Assembly (NCBI RefSeq): GCF_029625315.1
Contig: NZ_CP121110.1
Span: forward strand, 2,223,501-2,287,500
Reading direction: 5' to 3'
DNA length: 64,000 bases
From: Flavobacterium ginsengisoli
GTDB taxonomy: Bacteria; Bacteroidota; Bacteroidia; Flavobacteriales; Flavobacteriaceae
Shown: positions 49,278 through 59,100 of the stretch, piece by piece
Position numbering within the stretch: position 1 is the first letter of the stretch
Layout of the letters: each line of letters opens with the position of its first letter
The notes under the pieces: generated by a model
What the model was told of the DNA's origin: nothing
What the model saw: only the letters and a program-made list of their open reading frames with translations
Database searches by the model: none
Program-made: the position numbers and the translations under genes

Positions 49278-49961
49278 TTACATCATAGTATTAATACGAA
49301 TACTAGCTTTTATAAGAGCCAATGCCGATATTTTTGATACATGAATATCTTTTGGCTGATGATGCGAATTCTGACTTACCAATTTCACATAATCCTGTCC
49401 TTGATCAGATTTCTGAACGTATTTTACGGTGATGTATTCTTCCCAGTCATTCAGTTTAACACTTAGAAGATACATTTCACCAAAAAAGATATTTTCAAAT
49501 TCCGTTTCCTTATAAAGAATAATATCTCCCGATTTCAATAAAGGATACATACTATCTCCTGTAACAGAAATTGCCCCATCGCATTTTGGAAGATTTGGAA
49601 TTTTTATTGTATCCAAAATTCTTTGCGGTTCCCCACTACTAAATAGCTCTCTTAAACCAGCAACTGCCTCCAAATCATACAAAGGTATTTCTTGATTTGC
49701 ATGAAGCGAATCGACTGTTTTTCTATCACTATTCATAACCATAACGCTAGTATTTTCTTCTTTAATCATAGGTCCGTTTCCTGTTAACAGCCACTCTGAA
49801 CTTAGGTCTGGATAATAGTGTAATATTTTACACGCTTTATCTGTTCCCATATTGTTGCTATTGTCTAAAAATTTATTAGAAAATCCTAAATCATTACAAA
49901 ACTTATATTTAGTAATCCCTTTATAATCAAGATATTCCCGCACTCTTTCCGTTGACCCCAT
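49278..49961 (-). CDS. S24/LexA-type self-cleaving phage repressor
   Basis: A 227-residue repressor, CI/LexA style. Residues 1-60 are a helix-turn-helix domain (VREYLDYKGITKYKFCNDLG). The C-terminal S24 peptidase domain has Ser137 in VTGDSMYPLLKSGD and Lys180 in ITVKYVQ, the Ser-Lys dyad. The likely cleavage bond is Ala101-Gly102 in EAVAGLREL. Such repressors cut themselves after DNA damage together with RecA filaments, so the genes it represses would be induced by SOS. It is divergent from the small phage genes on the right, and two operator-like repeats lie between (49970, 50001). Confidence 0.88.
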   Translation of the reverse strand: MGSTERVREYLDYKGITKYKFCNDLGFSNKFLDNSNNMGTDKACKILHYYPDLSSEWLLTGNGPMIKEENTSVMVMNSDRKTVDSLHANQEIPLYDLEAVAGLRELFSSGEPQRILDTIKIPNLPKCDGAISVTGDSMYPLLKSGDIILYKETEFENIFFGEMYLLSVKLNDWEEYITVKYVQKSDQGQDYVKLVSQNSHHQPKDIHVSKISALALIKASIRINTMM

Positions 49962-49969
49962 AAAAAGAC

Positions 49970-49985
49970 GTATTATTTTACGTTA
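49970..49985. promoter_or_regulatory. Candidate repressor operator 1
   Basis: GTATTATTTTACGTTA, repeated with one change at 50001-50016 exactly 31 bp away (three helical turns). It is 9 bp in front of the repressor start, suited to autoregulation. Confidence 0.6.
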
Positions 49986-49990
49986 AAAAT

Positions 49991-50022
49991 TTGTTTTAAT
50001 GTATTATTTTACATTATATTTG
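49991..50022 (+). promoter_or_regulatory. Rightward promoter with overlapping candidate operator 2
   Basis: TTG at 49991-49993 and TATATTTG at 50015-50022 form a promoter with 21 bp spacing. The second repeat GTATTATTTTACATTA (50001-50016) lies between and touches the -7 element, so bound repressor would block it. It should drive the small phage genes. Confidence 0.6.
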
Positions 50023-50184
50023 CAAAGTAAAGAAAAATAAAATTGAAAAACAATAGGTTAAGCTAGAAAATATTGAGCAACAATAAAATAAAACAATTTT
50101 AAACAACACACAAACAATTGATTTACAAAGAATAAACAATAAATATTCGTAAAAAGAAAAATACTACCCTAAAACACAAAAAGA

Positions 50185-50259
50185 ATGGAAAATACTACGA
50201 ATCTAAAAATAGCTCTTTATAAAAAATCTGAAAACAAGAAAATAGCATTAAATCTTTAA
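50185..50259 (+). CDS. Possible 24-residue leader peptide
   Basis: ATG at 50185 opens a short lysine-rich frame (MENTTNLKIALYKKSENKKI...) ending at 50259, 11 bp before the next gene. There is no homology evidence; it may be chance. Confidence 0.2.
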   Translation: MENTTNLKIALYKKSENKKIALNL

Positions 50260-50270
50260 TCCAAATTAAA

Positions 50271-50408
50271 ATGGGAACAAATCAAATCAAAGAAAAAATT
50301 CGGGAACTGGAAAATTGGCTGATCGAAAATCCAAACAGTCCTGAAAGAAGTTTAATCGAGTTTGACATTAAAAAATTAAAAAATCAATTAGAGAAAAATT
50401 ATGAGTAA
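50271..50408 (+). CDS. Small charged phage protein (45 residues)
   Basis: The frame MGTNQIKEKIRELENWLIEN...KNQLEKNYE is a predicted amphipathic helical or coiled-coil protein. It overlaps the next gene by eight bases in ATGAGTAA fashion, typical for phage operons. Function unknown. Confidence 0.55.
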   Translation: MGTNQIKEKIRELENWLIENPNSPERSLIEFDIKKLKNQLEKNYE

Positions 50409-50676
50409 AACACAAATCGAAGAACGTATCGCATTATTATATCTAGCACTTCAATATTGTTCTGAAAGAACTAAAACTTTTACAGCTGGAGAGAGAATCT
50501 GCATTAATCAGGAACGTTTTCAATGGATGCATATTCTGGATGATGAAACTGCTTCTCCACGCCCTGTTTCTCAAAATATTGAAAGTAAAATAAAAGAGGT
50601 TTTGAAACTTGCTTTACACCATAATTTCAAACCTTATTATGCAGATCCATTTAAAGAAGAAATATTAATTTACTAA
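50401..50676 (+). CDS. Small phage protein of unknown function (91 residues)
   Basis: A mostly helical soluble protein (MSKTQIEERIALLYLALQYC ... NFKPYYADPFKEEILIY). It overlaps the 45-residue gene and is followed 12 bp later by the DUF3164 gene. No recognised domain. It belongs to the early right operon under the S24 repressor. Confidence 0.65.
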   Translation: MSKTQIEERIALLYLALQYCSERTKTFTAGERICINQERFQWMHILDDETASPRPVSQNIESKIKEVLKLALHHNFKPYYADPFKEEILIY

Positions 50677-50688
50677 AAGCCAATTATT

Positions 50689-51405
50689 ATGAACACTACA
50701 ACTGCAAACAATTTTAAACCTGTTATGGACTTAACTCAATTTTCTGCGCAACAATTAAAAGAAGCACTTCAACGAGTTGAAAACAAGAAAAATGAAGAAA
50801 GAGATGCTTATAAAAAACTAGTTGCCGAAACGATTCCAAAAGCGCTTTCTAGATTACAGCAAACTTCTGAAATGATGCAAAATGCAAAAACGGAAACTTT
50901 TAGACTGTTTGAAACTATTCTGGATTTAAAAAATCAGGTTTACGGTTTTAAGGAAAAACAAATGTCACACACTTTTTCTAATGACAAAGAAGAAATCACG
51001 ATCGGTTATCGTATTAATGAAGGTTGGGACGATACTGTAACTATTGGTATTGAAAAGGTTCAGAACTATATTTCTTCTCTTTCAACTAGTAAAGAAACTG
51101 CTTCTTTAGTCAAAATTGTTTTCAATCTTCTAAAAAAAGATGCCAAAGGAAACCTGAAAGGCTCCAGAGTTTTGGAACTTCAAAAGCTGACAAAGGAGTT
51201 TAACAATGAAGAATTTACAGATGGTGTAGAGATTATTGCTTCCGCTTTTAAACCTGTACGTTCAAGCTGGTTTATTGAGGCATGCCGAATTGATGAAAAT
51301 GGCGTAAGAACCAATATTACACTATCGATGTCTTCTGTAGATTTTTTACAAGGATATGCTTTTGATTTTTTTAACCAGCAAAACGAACAAAATCATGCGA
51401 CTTAA
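50689..51405 (+). CDS. DUF3164-family phage protein
   Basis: A 238-residue protein. The first ~100 residues are helical and charged; the centre has KTETFRLFETILDLKNQVYG and the C-terminal half LKGSRVLELQKLTKEFNNEE, matching my memory of DUF3164, a family found mainly in Mu-like (transposable) phages and prophages. Function unknown; DNA-related early function is assumed. Neighbouring Mu transposase genes, usual companions, are absent here. It overlaps the next gene by 11 bases. Confidence 0.7.
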   Translation: MNTTTANNFKPVMDLTQFSAQQLKEALQRVENKKNEERDAYKKLVAETIPKALSRLQQTSEMMQNAKTETFRLFETILDLKNQVYGFKEKQMSHTFSNDKEEITIGYRINEGWDDTVTIGIEKVQNYISSLSTSKETASLVKIVFNLLKKDAKGNLKGSRVLELQKLTKEFNNEEFTDGVEIIASAFKPVRSSWFIEACRIDENGVRTNITLSMSSVDFLQGYAFDFFNQQNEQNHAT

Positions 51406-51562
51406 TCACGACATTTATTTATCACTGTTATTAACGATCCTGTTAATTCTAACCAATTTAAAACCGATTCTTTTATTTAGAGAATGGTTTTATTTCAAAT
51501 TAAAAACAACTTTTAAACAATACCTGAATGAGCGTAAAAATAAAGCCAATTACAGATCATGA
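51395..51562 (+). CDS. Small membrane protein (55 residues)
   Basis: Starting at the ATG at 51395, the frame MRLNHDIYLSLLLTILLILT has one strong TM segment (about 8-25), then a basic tail. It overlaps both neighbours, as usual in phage operons. Unknown function. Confidence 0.55.
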   Translation: MRLNHDIYLSLLLTILLILTNLKPILLFREWFYFKLKTTFKQYLNERKNKANYRS

Positions 51563-51728
51563 AAGCTACAAAGTAAATGAACATACTATCTTTAAAGACA
51601 GACTCGGAAACTGGAATTGCACTCATGACTTATCCCAAAAAGAACGACTGGCTTTTAATCAGTACGAAAGTATTGTAATCAAAAATCCGAGATTCAAAAA
51701 ACACACAACAGCCACTTACAAAGGCTAA
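51528..51728 (+). CDS. Small phage protein of unknown function (66 residues)
   Basis: A soluble, charged frame (MSVKIKPITDHESYKVNEHT ... YKG) overlapping the membrane protein gene. It contains no recognised domain. Its last codons lie next to a hairpin-rich stretch. Confidence 0.5.
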   Translation: MSVKIKPITDHESYKVNEHTIFKDRLGNWNCTHDLSQKERLAFNQYESIVIKNPRFKKHTTATYKG

Positions 51729-51741
51729 AAACGACCTCTCA

Positions 51742-51976
51742 ACCTGCAGCCGAAAAAAAGCAGGTAAATAAAAATGGTTCCTGTTTCTTCTTCTTTCTGA
51801 AGAGAATCAGGAACCGACAAACGGGCGATTTCTGCCCTTATAATAAACAGCCAAAACTCATTCTTTCTATTGGAATCCAAACCTAAAAAGGTTTTGGAAA
51901 CAGGATTGTCATGCGGGGTTTGCTGACCTAAATTGTTAAATAAAATCTTTAACAAATACAACCTCAGAACGAGGTT
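51742..51976 (+). other. Hairpin-rich untranslated stretch in the early phage operon
   Basis: Between the 66-residue gene and the gene at 52139 no convincing coding frame exists. Five stem-loops follow one another: CCTGC/GCAGG (51742-51765), GGTTCCTG/CAGGAACC (51776-51815), GGGC/GCCC (51823-51836), CCAAACC/GGTTTTGG (51878-51898) and AACCTC/GAGGTT (51960-51976). They may form a structured leader or RNA element. The function is unknown. Confidence 0.4.
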
Positions 51977-52138
51977 CAATATAAAAATGGCATCAGGAAG
52001 TAAAACCATTTATTGAATATGATCAAATGGTTTGGCTGTCTTAAATATGATGTCTTTATAATTCAAACTATTAACTCTTTTTCAAACTTCGTTCTTCTTA
52101 AAATTTTCTTTTTTCTATCATTCAAAATATTATCTCTC

Positions 52139-52384
52139 ATGCCTATATCTTCAAACAGAAGTCTCGGAATTCAAAAAAATAAATTAATGCGTTACAAACT
52201 CATTAAAGAACTGTATCAAAAACACAAAACGGAAGATATTCCAACTACTGTTGTGTGGCGTAAATACGTCTATCCGGTTTACCCGATTTCGAGAACTACT
52301 TTGTATGAAATTCTCTGTACACCTATCACTTCTGAACTAAAAAAAATAGAAGAACTTATGAGCAATCAAAAAAGACCTTCTTAA
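52139..52384 (+). CDS. Small phage protein of unknown function (81 residues)
   Basis: I take the ATG at 52139 (MPISSNRSLGIQKNKLMRYK); the longer frame from 52013 would add an implausible hydrophobic leader. The core RYKLIKELYQKHKTEDIPTT and the stretch YVYPVYPISRTTLYEILCTP suggest a helix-turn-helix-like small DNA-binding protein, but this is weak. It is the last gene before the terminator at 52503. Confidence 0.5.
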   Translation: MPISSNRSLGIQKNKLMRYKLIKELYQKHKTEDIPTTVVWRKYVYPVYPISRTTLYEILCTPITSELKKIEELMSNQKRPS

Positions 52385-52703
52385 TACTTGTAAAAGAAAA
52401 AAAACTTCTTTTTTAATCTTCAAAAGCATCCTTTTTGTGATGCAAAGATGAAGCATTTACTTCATCTAAAACGACTTCTGTTCGCTTTCCTTACAACTCT
52501 GTAAAGCCCTAGAATACAAATGTTCGCAGACCTTGCATTCATTTTATTTAGGGCTTTTTTTACCCAATCTTTGCAATCTCAAAAGGAAACAAATGAACCT
52601 CAAAAACTAGATAAATCTTCTAGTTAAGCTTCCTCAAAAAACAACTTTCAGGTTGTCTTTCAAAAACATTTTTTAATCCAACATTAAACTTTAAACACAT
52701 TCA
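52385..52703. other. Intergenic region before the lysis cassette
   Basis: No gene seen. It holds the palindrome TTACAACTCTGTAA (52491-52504), the terminator at 52503-52563 and an unassigned AT-rich stretch leading to the lysis genes. A related sequence recurs at 63722. Confidence 0.55.
52503..52563 (+). terminator. Terminator between early genes and lysis cassette
   Basis: AAAGCCCT and AGGGCTTT pair across a ~39-nt loop and are followed by a T run. The loop is long, so strength is uncertain. Confidence 0.5.
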
Positions 52704-52991
52704 ATGGAGCAGTTTTTATACCCCACTCTAACCGCATTTTTTGCCGCTTTTATTACTTGGTTTTTCTCTATGCGAAAATCACTGGCAGAAGACCGCGCAG
52801 CAGAACTCGACAATGCCGTAAGTGCCGTAAAATATTACCGTGATCTTCTGGACGATATTACAGCAAGACTTACCGCCGCTACAGAAACCATAAAAAAAAT
52901 GGAAATACAGCACAAAGAACTCATGCTGATCAACCAGCAATTGGTTGACGAACTACAAAAATTTAAACAATTAAACGGAAAAAGCTCATGA
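52704..52991 (+). CDS. One-TM coiled-coil protein, holin-like candidate
   Basis: A 95-residue protein. Residues 4-22 (FLYPTLTAFFAAFITWFFS) form one TM segment, followed by a basic turn and a long coiled coil (RAAELDNAVSAVKYYRDLLD ... QQLVDELQKFKQL). The lysin start overlaps its last codon by four bases (ATGA), which indicates tight coupling. The lysin has no signal peptide, so a holin is needed, and this is the only membrane gene in front of it. A single-TM holin or an accessory spanin-like role are both possible. Confidence 0.6.
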   Translation: MEQFLYPTLTAFFAAFITWFFSMRKSLAEDRAAELDNAVSAVKYYRDLLDDITARLTAATETIKKMEIQHKELMLINQQLVDELQKFKQLNGKSS

Positions 52992-53440
52992 CACTAGCTC
53001 AAAAAACGATCGCAATCGCAACGGCACAAATTGGTGTCGAAGAAATGCCAAGAAACAGCAACTCAGGCCCTGAAGTCGAAATTTATCTACGAAGCGTCGG
53101 ACTTGGTAAAGGATACGCCTGGTGCATGGCTTTTATTTATTGGTGCACACAGAACGCCGCCGCCCAAATGAACGCTAAAAATCCTTTAAAGAAAACGGGA
53201 GGTGTTTTAGATCAATACCATTCGAGACCTCTTTTGGTAAAAAAAACACCTCAGCCTGGAGATGTTTTCATCATGGATTTTAATAACGGCACAGGTCACG
53301 CCGGATTTGTCGAGAAAATTGCAGGAAACACCATTTATACCATCGAAGGAAACACCAATGATTCTGGCGGGCGCGAAGGCTATAAAGTAGCTCGAAGAAA
53401 ACGCGATATAAAAAGTATTAAAGGCTTTTTACGCCTCTAA
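52988..53440 (+). CDS. CHAP-domain endolysin (peptidoglycan amidase/endopeptidase)
   Basis: A 150-residue single-domain CHAP enzyme. The catalytic Cys46 is in KGYAWCMAFIYWC, His104 in GTGHAGFVEKI, and the third residue is Glu120 or Asn122 in TIEGNTND. It should cut peptide bonds of peptidoglycan. There is no signal peptide, so release needs the membrane protein encoded just before. It is followed 28 bp later by a lipoprotein with the spanin layout. Together the three look like a complete Gram-negative phage lysis cassette. Confidence 0.85.
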   Translation: MTLAQKTIAIATAQIGVEEMPRNSNSGPEVEIYLRSVGLGKGYAWCMAFIYWCTQNAAAQMNAKNPLKKTGGVLDQYHSRPLLVKKTPQPGDVFIMDFNNGTGHAGFVEKIAGNTIYTIEGNTNDSGGREGYKVARRKRDIKSIKGFLRL

Positions 53441-53468
53441 AACCAAAACTTAAAAATCAATCTTAATT

Positions 53469-53969
53469 ATGACAAAAAAACTAAAATGTCTTGTTTTTTC
53501 TTTTTTCATTATCCTAATCATGATTTCGTGTCGAAGTCCGAAACCAGTGCAAAATGAAAACAAAACTCAGACTATTACTATTACAGAAACTTTACACGAT
53601 ACAGTTTTTAAAATTGCTAAAGACAGCAGTTCCTACAATGCATTACTAGAATGCCTTAACGGAAAAGTGATTCTTAAAAATGTTATTCAAGCCGAACCAG
53701 GGCGTACATTAAAAAGCCCAAGGGTTCGACTTGATAACAATAAACTCCAAGTAGACTGCAACCTCAAAGAACAGGAACTCTACGCGCATTGGAAATCGAA
53801 ACAGGTTAAAGATGTTCAAGAGAAAACGATTACGATTACTGAGTTTACTAACTATCTCACTTTTTGGCAGAAAGTCCAAATCTGGCTAGGAAGATCGCTA
53901 CTACTTATCCTGCTTTTCCTGATTGGAAGATTCTTGTACAAAACCTATAGACCTGAATGGTTTAAATAA
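53469..53969 (+). CDS. u-spanin-like lipoprotein with C-terminal TM
   Basis: A 166-residue protein with an N-terminal lipobox (FFIILIMISCRSPK, Cys21) and a C-terminal TM segment (GRSLLLILLFLIGRFLYKTY). The middle is periplasmic and partly beta/coiled (TQTITITETLHDTVFK, EKTITITEFTNY). A lipid anchor in the outer membrane and a TM in the inner membrane joined by one chain is the definition of a unimolecular spanin, which fuses the two membranes at the end of phage lysis. Its position after a CHAP lysin fits. A non-lytic lipoprotein cannot be excluded. Confidence 0.65.
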   Translation: MTKKLKCLVFSFFIILIMISCRSPKPVQNENKTQTITITETLHDTVFKIAKDSSSYNALLECLNGKVILKNVIQAEPGRTLKSPRVRLDNNKLQVDCNLKEQELYAHWKSKQVKDVQEKTITITEFTNYLTFWQKVQIWLGRSLLLILLFLIGRFLYKTYRPEWFK

Positions 53970-53995
53970 AAAAATTTATTACTAATACTTAAAAT

Positions 53996-56175
53996 ATGTC
54001 CGCAAAATCCCATTTTTTTATAGAGTCGGGAGGTTTTCCCGCGCAGCTATCAGGTCAGGACTTTGGACCTCAATCTGAAACTGTTTTCAACCTCACTTCT
54101 AGATTTTCTTTAGACGCGCCCAAAAAAGCCTTTTCGATTTGCAAAGGAGTTGTTTTGATCCAGCCTCAAACTGGCAATCCTGATAAAGTGAATCTAATTC
54201 TTCGTCCTTACAACCAGCCATTTCCTGGACTGAATATCAAATATTTTGTTTACAGAGGTTTACAGAAAAGTGACTTTTTTACTAATGATACAGAGCCTTT
54301 AATTAAAAAGAATGAAGGATCATATTCTGATTTTATTGACAAAATAAACATCGATTTCAACGCTTTTCATAAAGATCGTGTAAAAAAAGAAGGTGAAACA
54401 ACTACACCTATTCCTGTTCCTCCTTTCACCGCTAAATTTATTGGTTATGATGCAACTCTAACTGACACAACAATCCTGCTTTCTGACTTCTTTTTTAAAG
54501 AATCCAAATTTGTCGCAGCTGGCGATACTTTTGATGAGAAAGACGATTTCGAATTACCATTAATAGATATTGGAAAATCATTAGGAAATTTTGCCGAAGG
54601 CGAATGCGGAATTGATGTTGTTCTAAATTACGGCGATTACAAACATGATTTTGACAATACTGAGTTTGCTTTCAATTTAGAATATGCCCGCAAACCTTTT
54701 GCAGAAATTACGGTAAATGGTTCAACAGATTTCATTAAGAAATTACAGCGCGAGCAAAGCACTCAATTTATTGATATTGCGGCTTTTTATGGGTCGCATG
54801 TTGAAAATGGAGTTGTTACAGCAACTGTTTCTGGAGTTCAAACCGAGAAAAAAGGAACAGCTATTTTCAGTGATTTGCTTAATAAGTTTTGGACAAAAAA
54901 CAATTGGTACGTCTATATTCAAAGCGATCGTACACGCAGTTATGATTTTTACAAAAACTATAAAATTGGTGAAGGCTCTGAAAACCTAAAAACAGGATTA
55001 CTGAAAGATACAGCAACCAATGAAATACCTATGGCTGCTGTAACTTATGGCGCTTCTGGTTGGCGGTTCTAATTAATACACAAAACCAAGCTAATACGGT
55101 TACAACAAATAATCTGTACTTACAATTTTCAACCGACAACAATAACAACACTGCTTTTTATGGACAAATTGGTAAAGTTGCCAATGCACAAAAAGATAAT
55201 TTTATTAATGCTGACGGACTACGATTACCACATGATGAAGAAGGAAATTATAGCGAGTTAACCTCTAAAGTACAATTGACCACTCCTGCTGTTGAAGGTA
55301 AAAACATTGTCGCATTAAGTATTTTGATTTATCAGGGAAAATTAAATACTTATAAAATTCGTGAAGAAGAAGACGAAAACGGAAATCCTATAGCCGTAAA
55401 TGGTGTCGCCAACTTTTTTGATGATGTCTTTAATTTAATTAAAGCGCAACCATTACTAAAATTAGGCAGTGACGAAAGTTATTCTAGAATGACTTCTGAA
55501 AAACTAAATCTAATTAATGAGTTTTATGATAAAAAACAGCAGGGAATTTCTGTTGCGCAAACAGTAACGGTTAACGATATCATTGAAACAGGAATTGAAG
55601 AAAAACCTTTTGTTGAACGTGTAACCTATCTTACAGAAGCGGCAGATGTTATGAATAATGCTGTTTCTGCAACTGGAAGCACTACTCCAGATACTAAATC
55701 TACAGCTTCTGCCAGTGGTGCAGTAACTAAAAGCAAAACCTATCAGTTGCCAGATCCTTACTATTACAATTTAAAACTGTTTACAGACAGCACACAAACT
55801 ATTACAGGACTAGAACTAAAAACACTAGATGGCTCTACACCCAACAAAATTATCCTAGGATTAACTAAAGAGGAAAATGAAATTATAAAAGATTTGATTT
55901 CTAGTGATGTAAAAAATCCTCGTTTGTTTTTGATTGATCTTTTTGAAGATGAAAATGAATTGATTTCTCCGGAAAATATCAAGTATCAGAAATACAAAGT
56001 TGGTGTTGTGGCTGAAAATGCTGAAGGCAACAATGAATTGATGGAAGAGCTAGAGAATCCTGTTTTTGTTTATTCTCTTGATAGGAGATATCATTTTAGT
56101 AAGGGGTATAGCGAGTATATGCCTGAACAAGAATTACAAAGCACATATTTAATAATAAATAAAGACCTTGAATAA
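53996..56175 (+). CDS. Large protein of unknown function, toxin-operon partner, one frameshift
   Basis: Two frames (53996-55072, 55060-56175) are read as one protein of about 726 residues. One base is missing at about 55062-55065 (GGTTGGCGG); with it the joint reads SGWPVLINTQNQ. No ATG exists near the start of the second frame, which argues against two genes. It has no signal peptide or TM. It begins MSAKSHFFIESGGFPAQLSG and is beta-rich with KFIGYDATLTDTTILLSDFF; the centre holds a Thr/Ser-rich linker (ATGSTTPDTKSTASASGA). The stop overlaps the start of the toxin by one base (TAATG). I do not recognise it. A carrier, adaptor or tail-like partner of the toxin would fit. Confidence 0.6.
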
Positions 56176-59100
56176 TGGTAGTACTTTTATATAAATCAGG
56201 AATACCTGTAAAATTATCTGAAAAGTTCAGTAAATTAGAATTTGATATTGAAGGCTTTTTAATAGGATTTACATTCAAAGAAAATACACTAAGCGATTCT
56301 ATTAATTATCGTTTTTATTTTAAAGCAGAGTTTAAAACAAATGACAAAAAAAGATCTGATTTAATTGATGCATATTATGACGAAACTCAATTTCTTAAAT
56401 ATATTGAAAACACAGGACCGGATATTCCTTTAGGTCGAGACATGATTTTTAAGTATAAATTTAATTTTGACAAATATCTTGCAAGACCAGGAGATTCTAT
56501 TTCTGTTGGTGTAACCAATTTTAATGCTCCTTATGATTTCTTTTATGACCGAAAAAAATATGAATTTAAAATTGAAAGTACGTTAGACAATAAAGGAATC
56601 AGAAGTTATTCTGATTCAACAACAGAAGGTTTTGAAAAAATTGATTATATACTTAGATTACCTAATAAATTTACATCACAAACTATTTCGGTTCCAATAA
56701 CTCCAGCAAACAGATTCGGTTATCATTTTTATAATAAAAATCTAGGAAATTACATTAATCAATATTCTAATGATGCTGATAAAAGAAAATTAAAGAAGAT
56801 AGTTATTTTAATTATTTTTAAAATACGAGAAATTGTTGAAGATATTTTTCCAATGCTATTAAGTGACGAAGGTTCTGATCTTATTTTAGAAGGAGTCTGC
56901 TAATAGTAATGATATAGATTTAAGTGGTTTGTCTGATCTCGAGAAAATGTTATTTCTTTTAAAGAAAAGTTGGGGGTATTACTATGATCCAAATTCAAAT
57001 TTACCTCATCGAAGTATTTTAGAACCATTCTTTAATGAGCAATCATCGTATTCTGATTTTGAATATTATTATCTTGGCTTAGTAAGTTTTTATAATAAAA
57101 CTTATAAAATGCCTCATACATTATCAACATTTCCACAACAAATAAAATATGAACATTTACTAGAAATACTTCCGATTAATGCTCTTTCTGCGTTACCAAT
57201 TGAAATTATAAAAAAAACACTATTACTTTTTATTAAAACAAGAAATATTACAGAAACTGAAGAGCAATTTATAGTAAGGTTAGTTTTATCTGTAGCACAG
57301 AATCAAGCCAATGATTTTCTAGACTTTCTCCTAAAAATAGAGAATGGTGTAAATACAAATTTTGATTATCTGTTTCATATGCTTGATGATGCCAGAATTG
57401 AAAGAATACCAGTTGCCAGTTGGATTGCAGATGAAAAAACAAATAGAATGGGTTTTGTATATGCTGTTTATCAATTATGGAAAGTATCTAAATATAATTT
57501 AGTAAATTCTTCCAAAGAAATTAATACGGAGTCTTTCTTTTTTAATGACGGTATTAATTTCTATAAAAAAGAAAATGGCCATTTAAAATCGGTTGTTTTA
57601 GAATGTGGTAGAATTTCGTCAGTTAATTCCGGAGATCCTGAAATGCAACTTCAAACCAATACTTGGGTAAATTATCAAACTGACAAAACATTAAAAAAGG
57701 AACTTGTGACTATCAATAAAAAAATTGCCACTACCAATTTATACTTAAGTACTGACGGTCGTTATTTAGCTGATGCTCAAAATTTAGATAGAAATGAAAC
57801 AATTCCTTATACTTACCATTTATATCAATCGTTAACATTAATTGGCCATCAGGCTGATGATAGAACTATCTTACCAAATGACCAGCCTATACCTGCTTTT
57901 TTGTTTTATTATTCTGATGATTTTAAAAGAATTTTAAAAATTGATGCAAAAATAGCATTAGCGATAACTATTGGAATAGAGGTAGTATTATTTTTTACTT
58001 TTGGAGGTATTACCCAATTAAAAAATTTACAATATTTAAAACATATTACAAAAATTCGTGCCGCTCTTAGTGGTGAATTAGTTGCAACCGAAGAGGTATT
58101 GGTATGGACAGGTCTTGAAGCAGGTGCATTTACAACTTCAATTTCAGCTTCAACAATTTATGCACTTGGTCAATACAATGCTATACAATTGCCTACCGAA
58201 GAACAAAGAAAAGCTAGAGAAAATGCTAATAAAGCATTCTTATATATAGCTTTGGTTTCTGGTGGAGGAACTATTTATTGTAGATATAAAGCAGTTACTG
58301 CGGCAGAATATGCTTTGATTGATGCCGCAGGAACAATTGGTATGCCCGCTGAAGTAAAATCGGTAATGCAAACACTTCTTGGAGATAAGGTTAACGACGT
58401 AATTTCTTTTGAAACAAAATTATCGACTTTACCTCAACTTGAAGCAACTAATGTTATAATTACAAGATATACAAGTTATAGTGATGATCTTAAACGAGCT
58501 TTCTACAGAGATTTTGGTGAAATACAAAATTCGGAAACTAAATTTTGGAATTCTTTAAATAAAACTAGTACACTTGATAATTGGGAAGAGTTAAAACGAC
58601 TTGATGTATTAGAAAGAAATGAAATATCAGTTGTTTCAAGTACAGCAAGAACTAAAGCATATAAGAATTACTATAGTGAAGATTCATCAAGATGGTATTT
58701 AGAAAGAGCTAGAATTAACAACAGACTATCATTCATGGATAATCTCGGAAACGAAGAAGGTATCTATTTTGATGTACTTGTTAACAACCCTAAAAAAATA
58801 CCCGAACATCTTGGTGTTGATGCTCGCAAAAAAATTACTGCTGAAAAATAATAAAGATTTTTGGTTGATAAACGATTTTGATAATGTAACAATTAATAAA
58901 TTACAACCACATTTAGAAAAAGCAAAAGCCATAGCCCTCGAAAGCACTGGAGGTTATAATGATTGGTTTACAGATTTAAGTAAAAAATCTCGAGCTGAAA
59001 AATTTTTAAATGATGGAGCTCGATGGTCTAATGGTCAATTAGTTGAAATACCAAGTGAAAATTACTTAAAAGCAACAATAAATGCTGATGAAAATGTATA

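Noticed and set aside
51725..52009. A 94-codon frame on the minus strand in the phage region
   Set aside because: It lies across the hairpin-rich stretch, has low-complexity hydrophobic composition and runs against the operon.
52013..52138. Long start for the gene at 52139
   Set aside because: The added residues form a hydrophobic, Phe-rich leader unlike the charged body and the stretch contains no good ribosome site.
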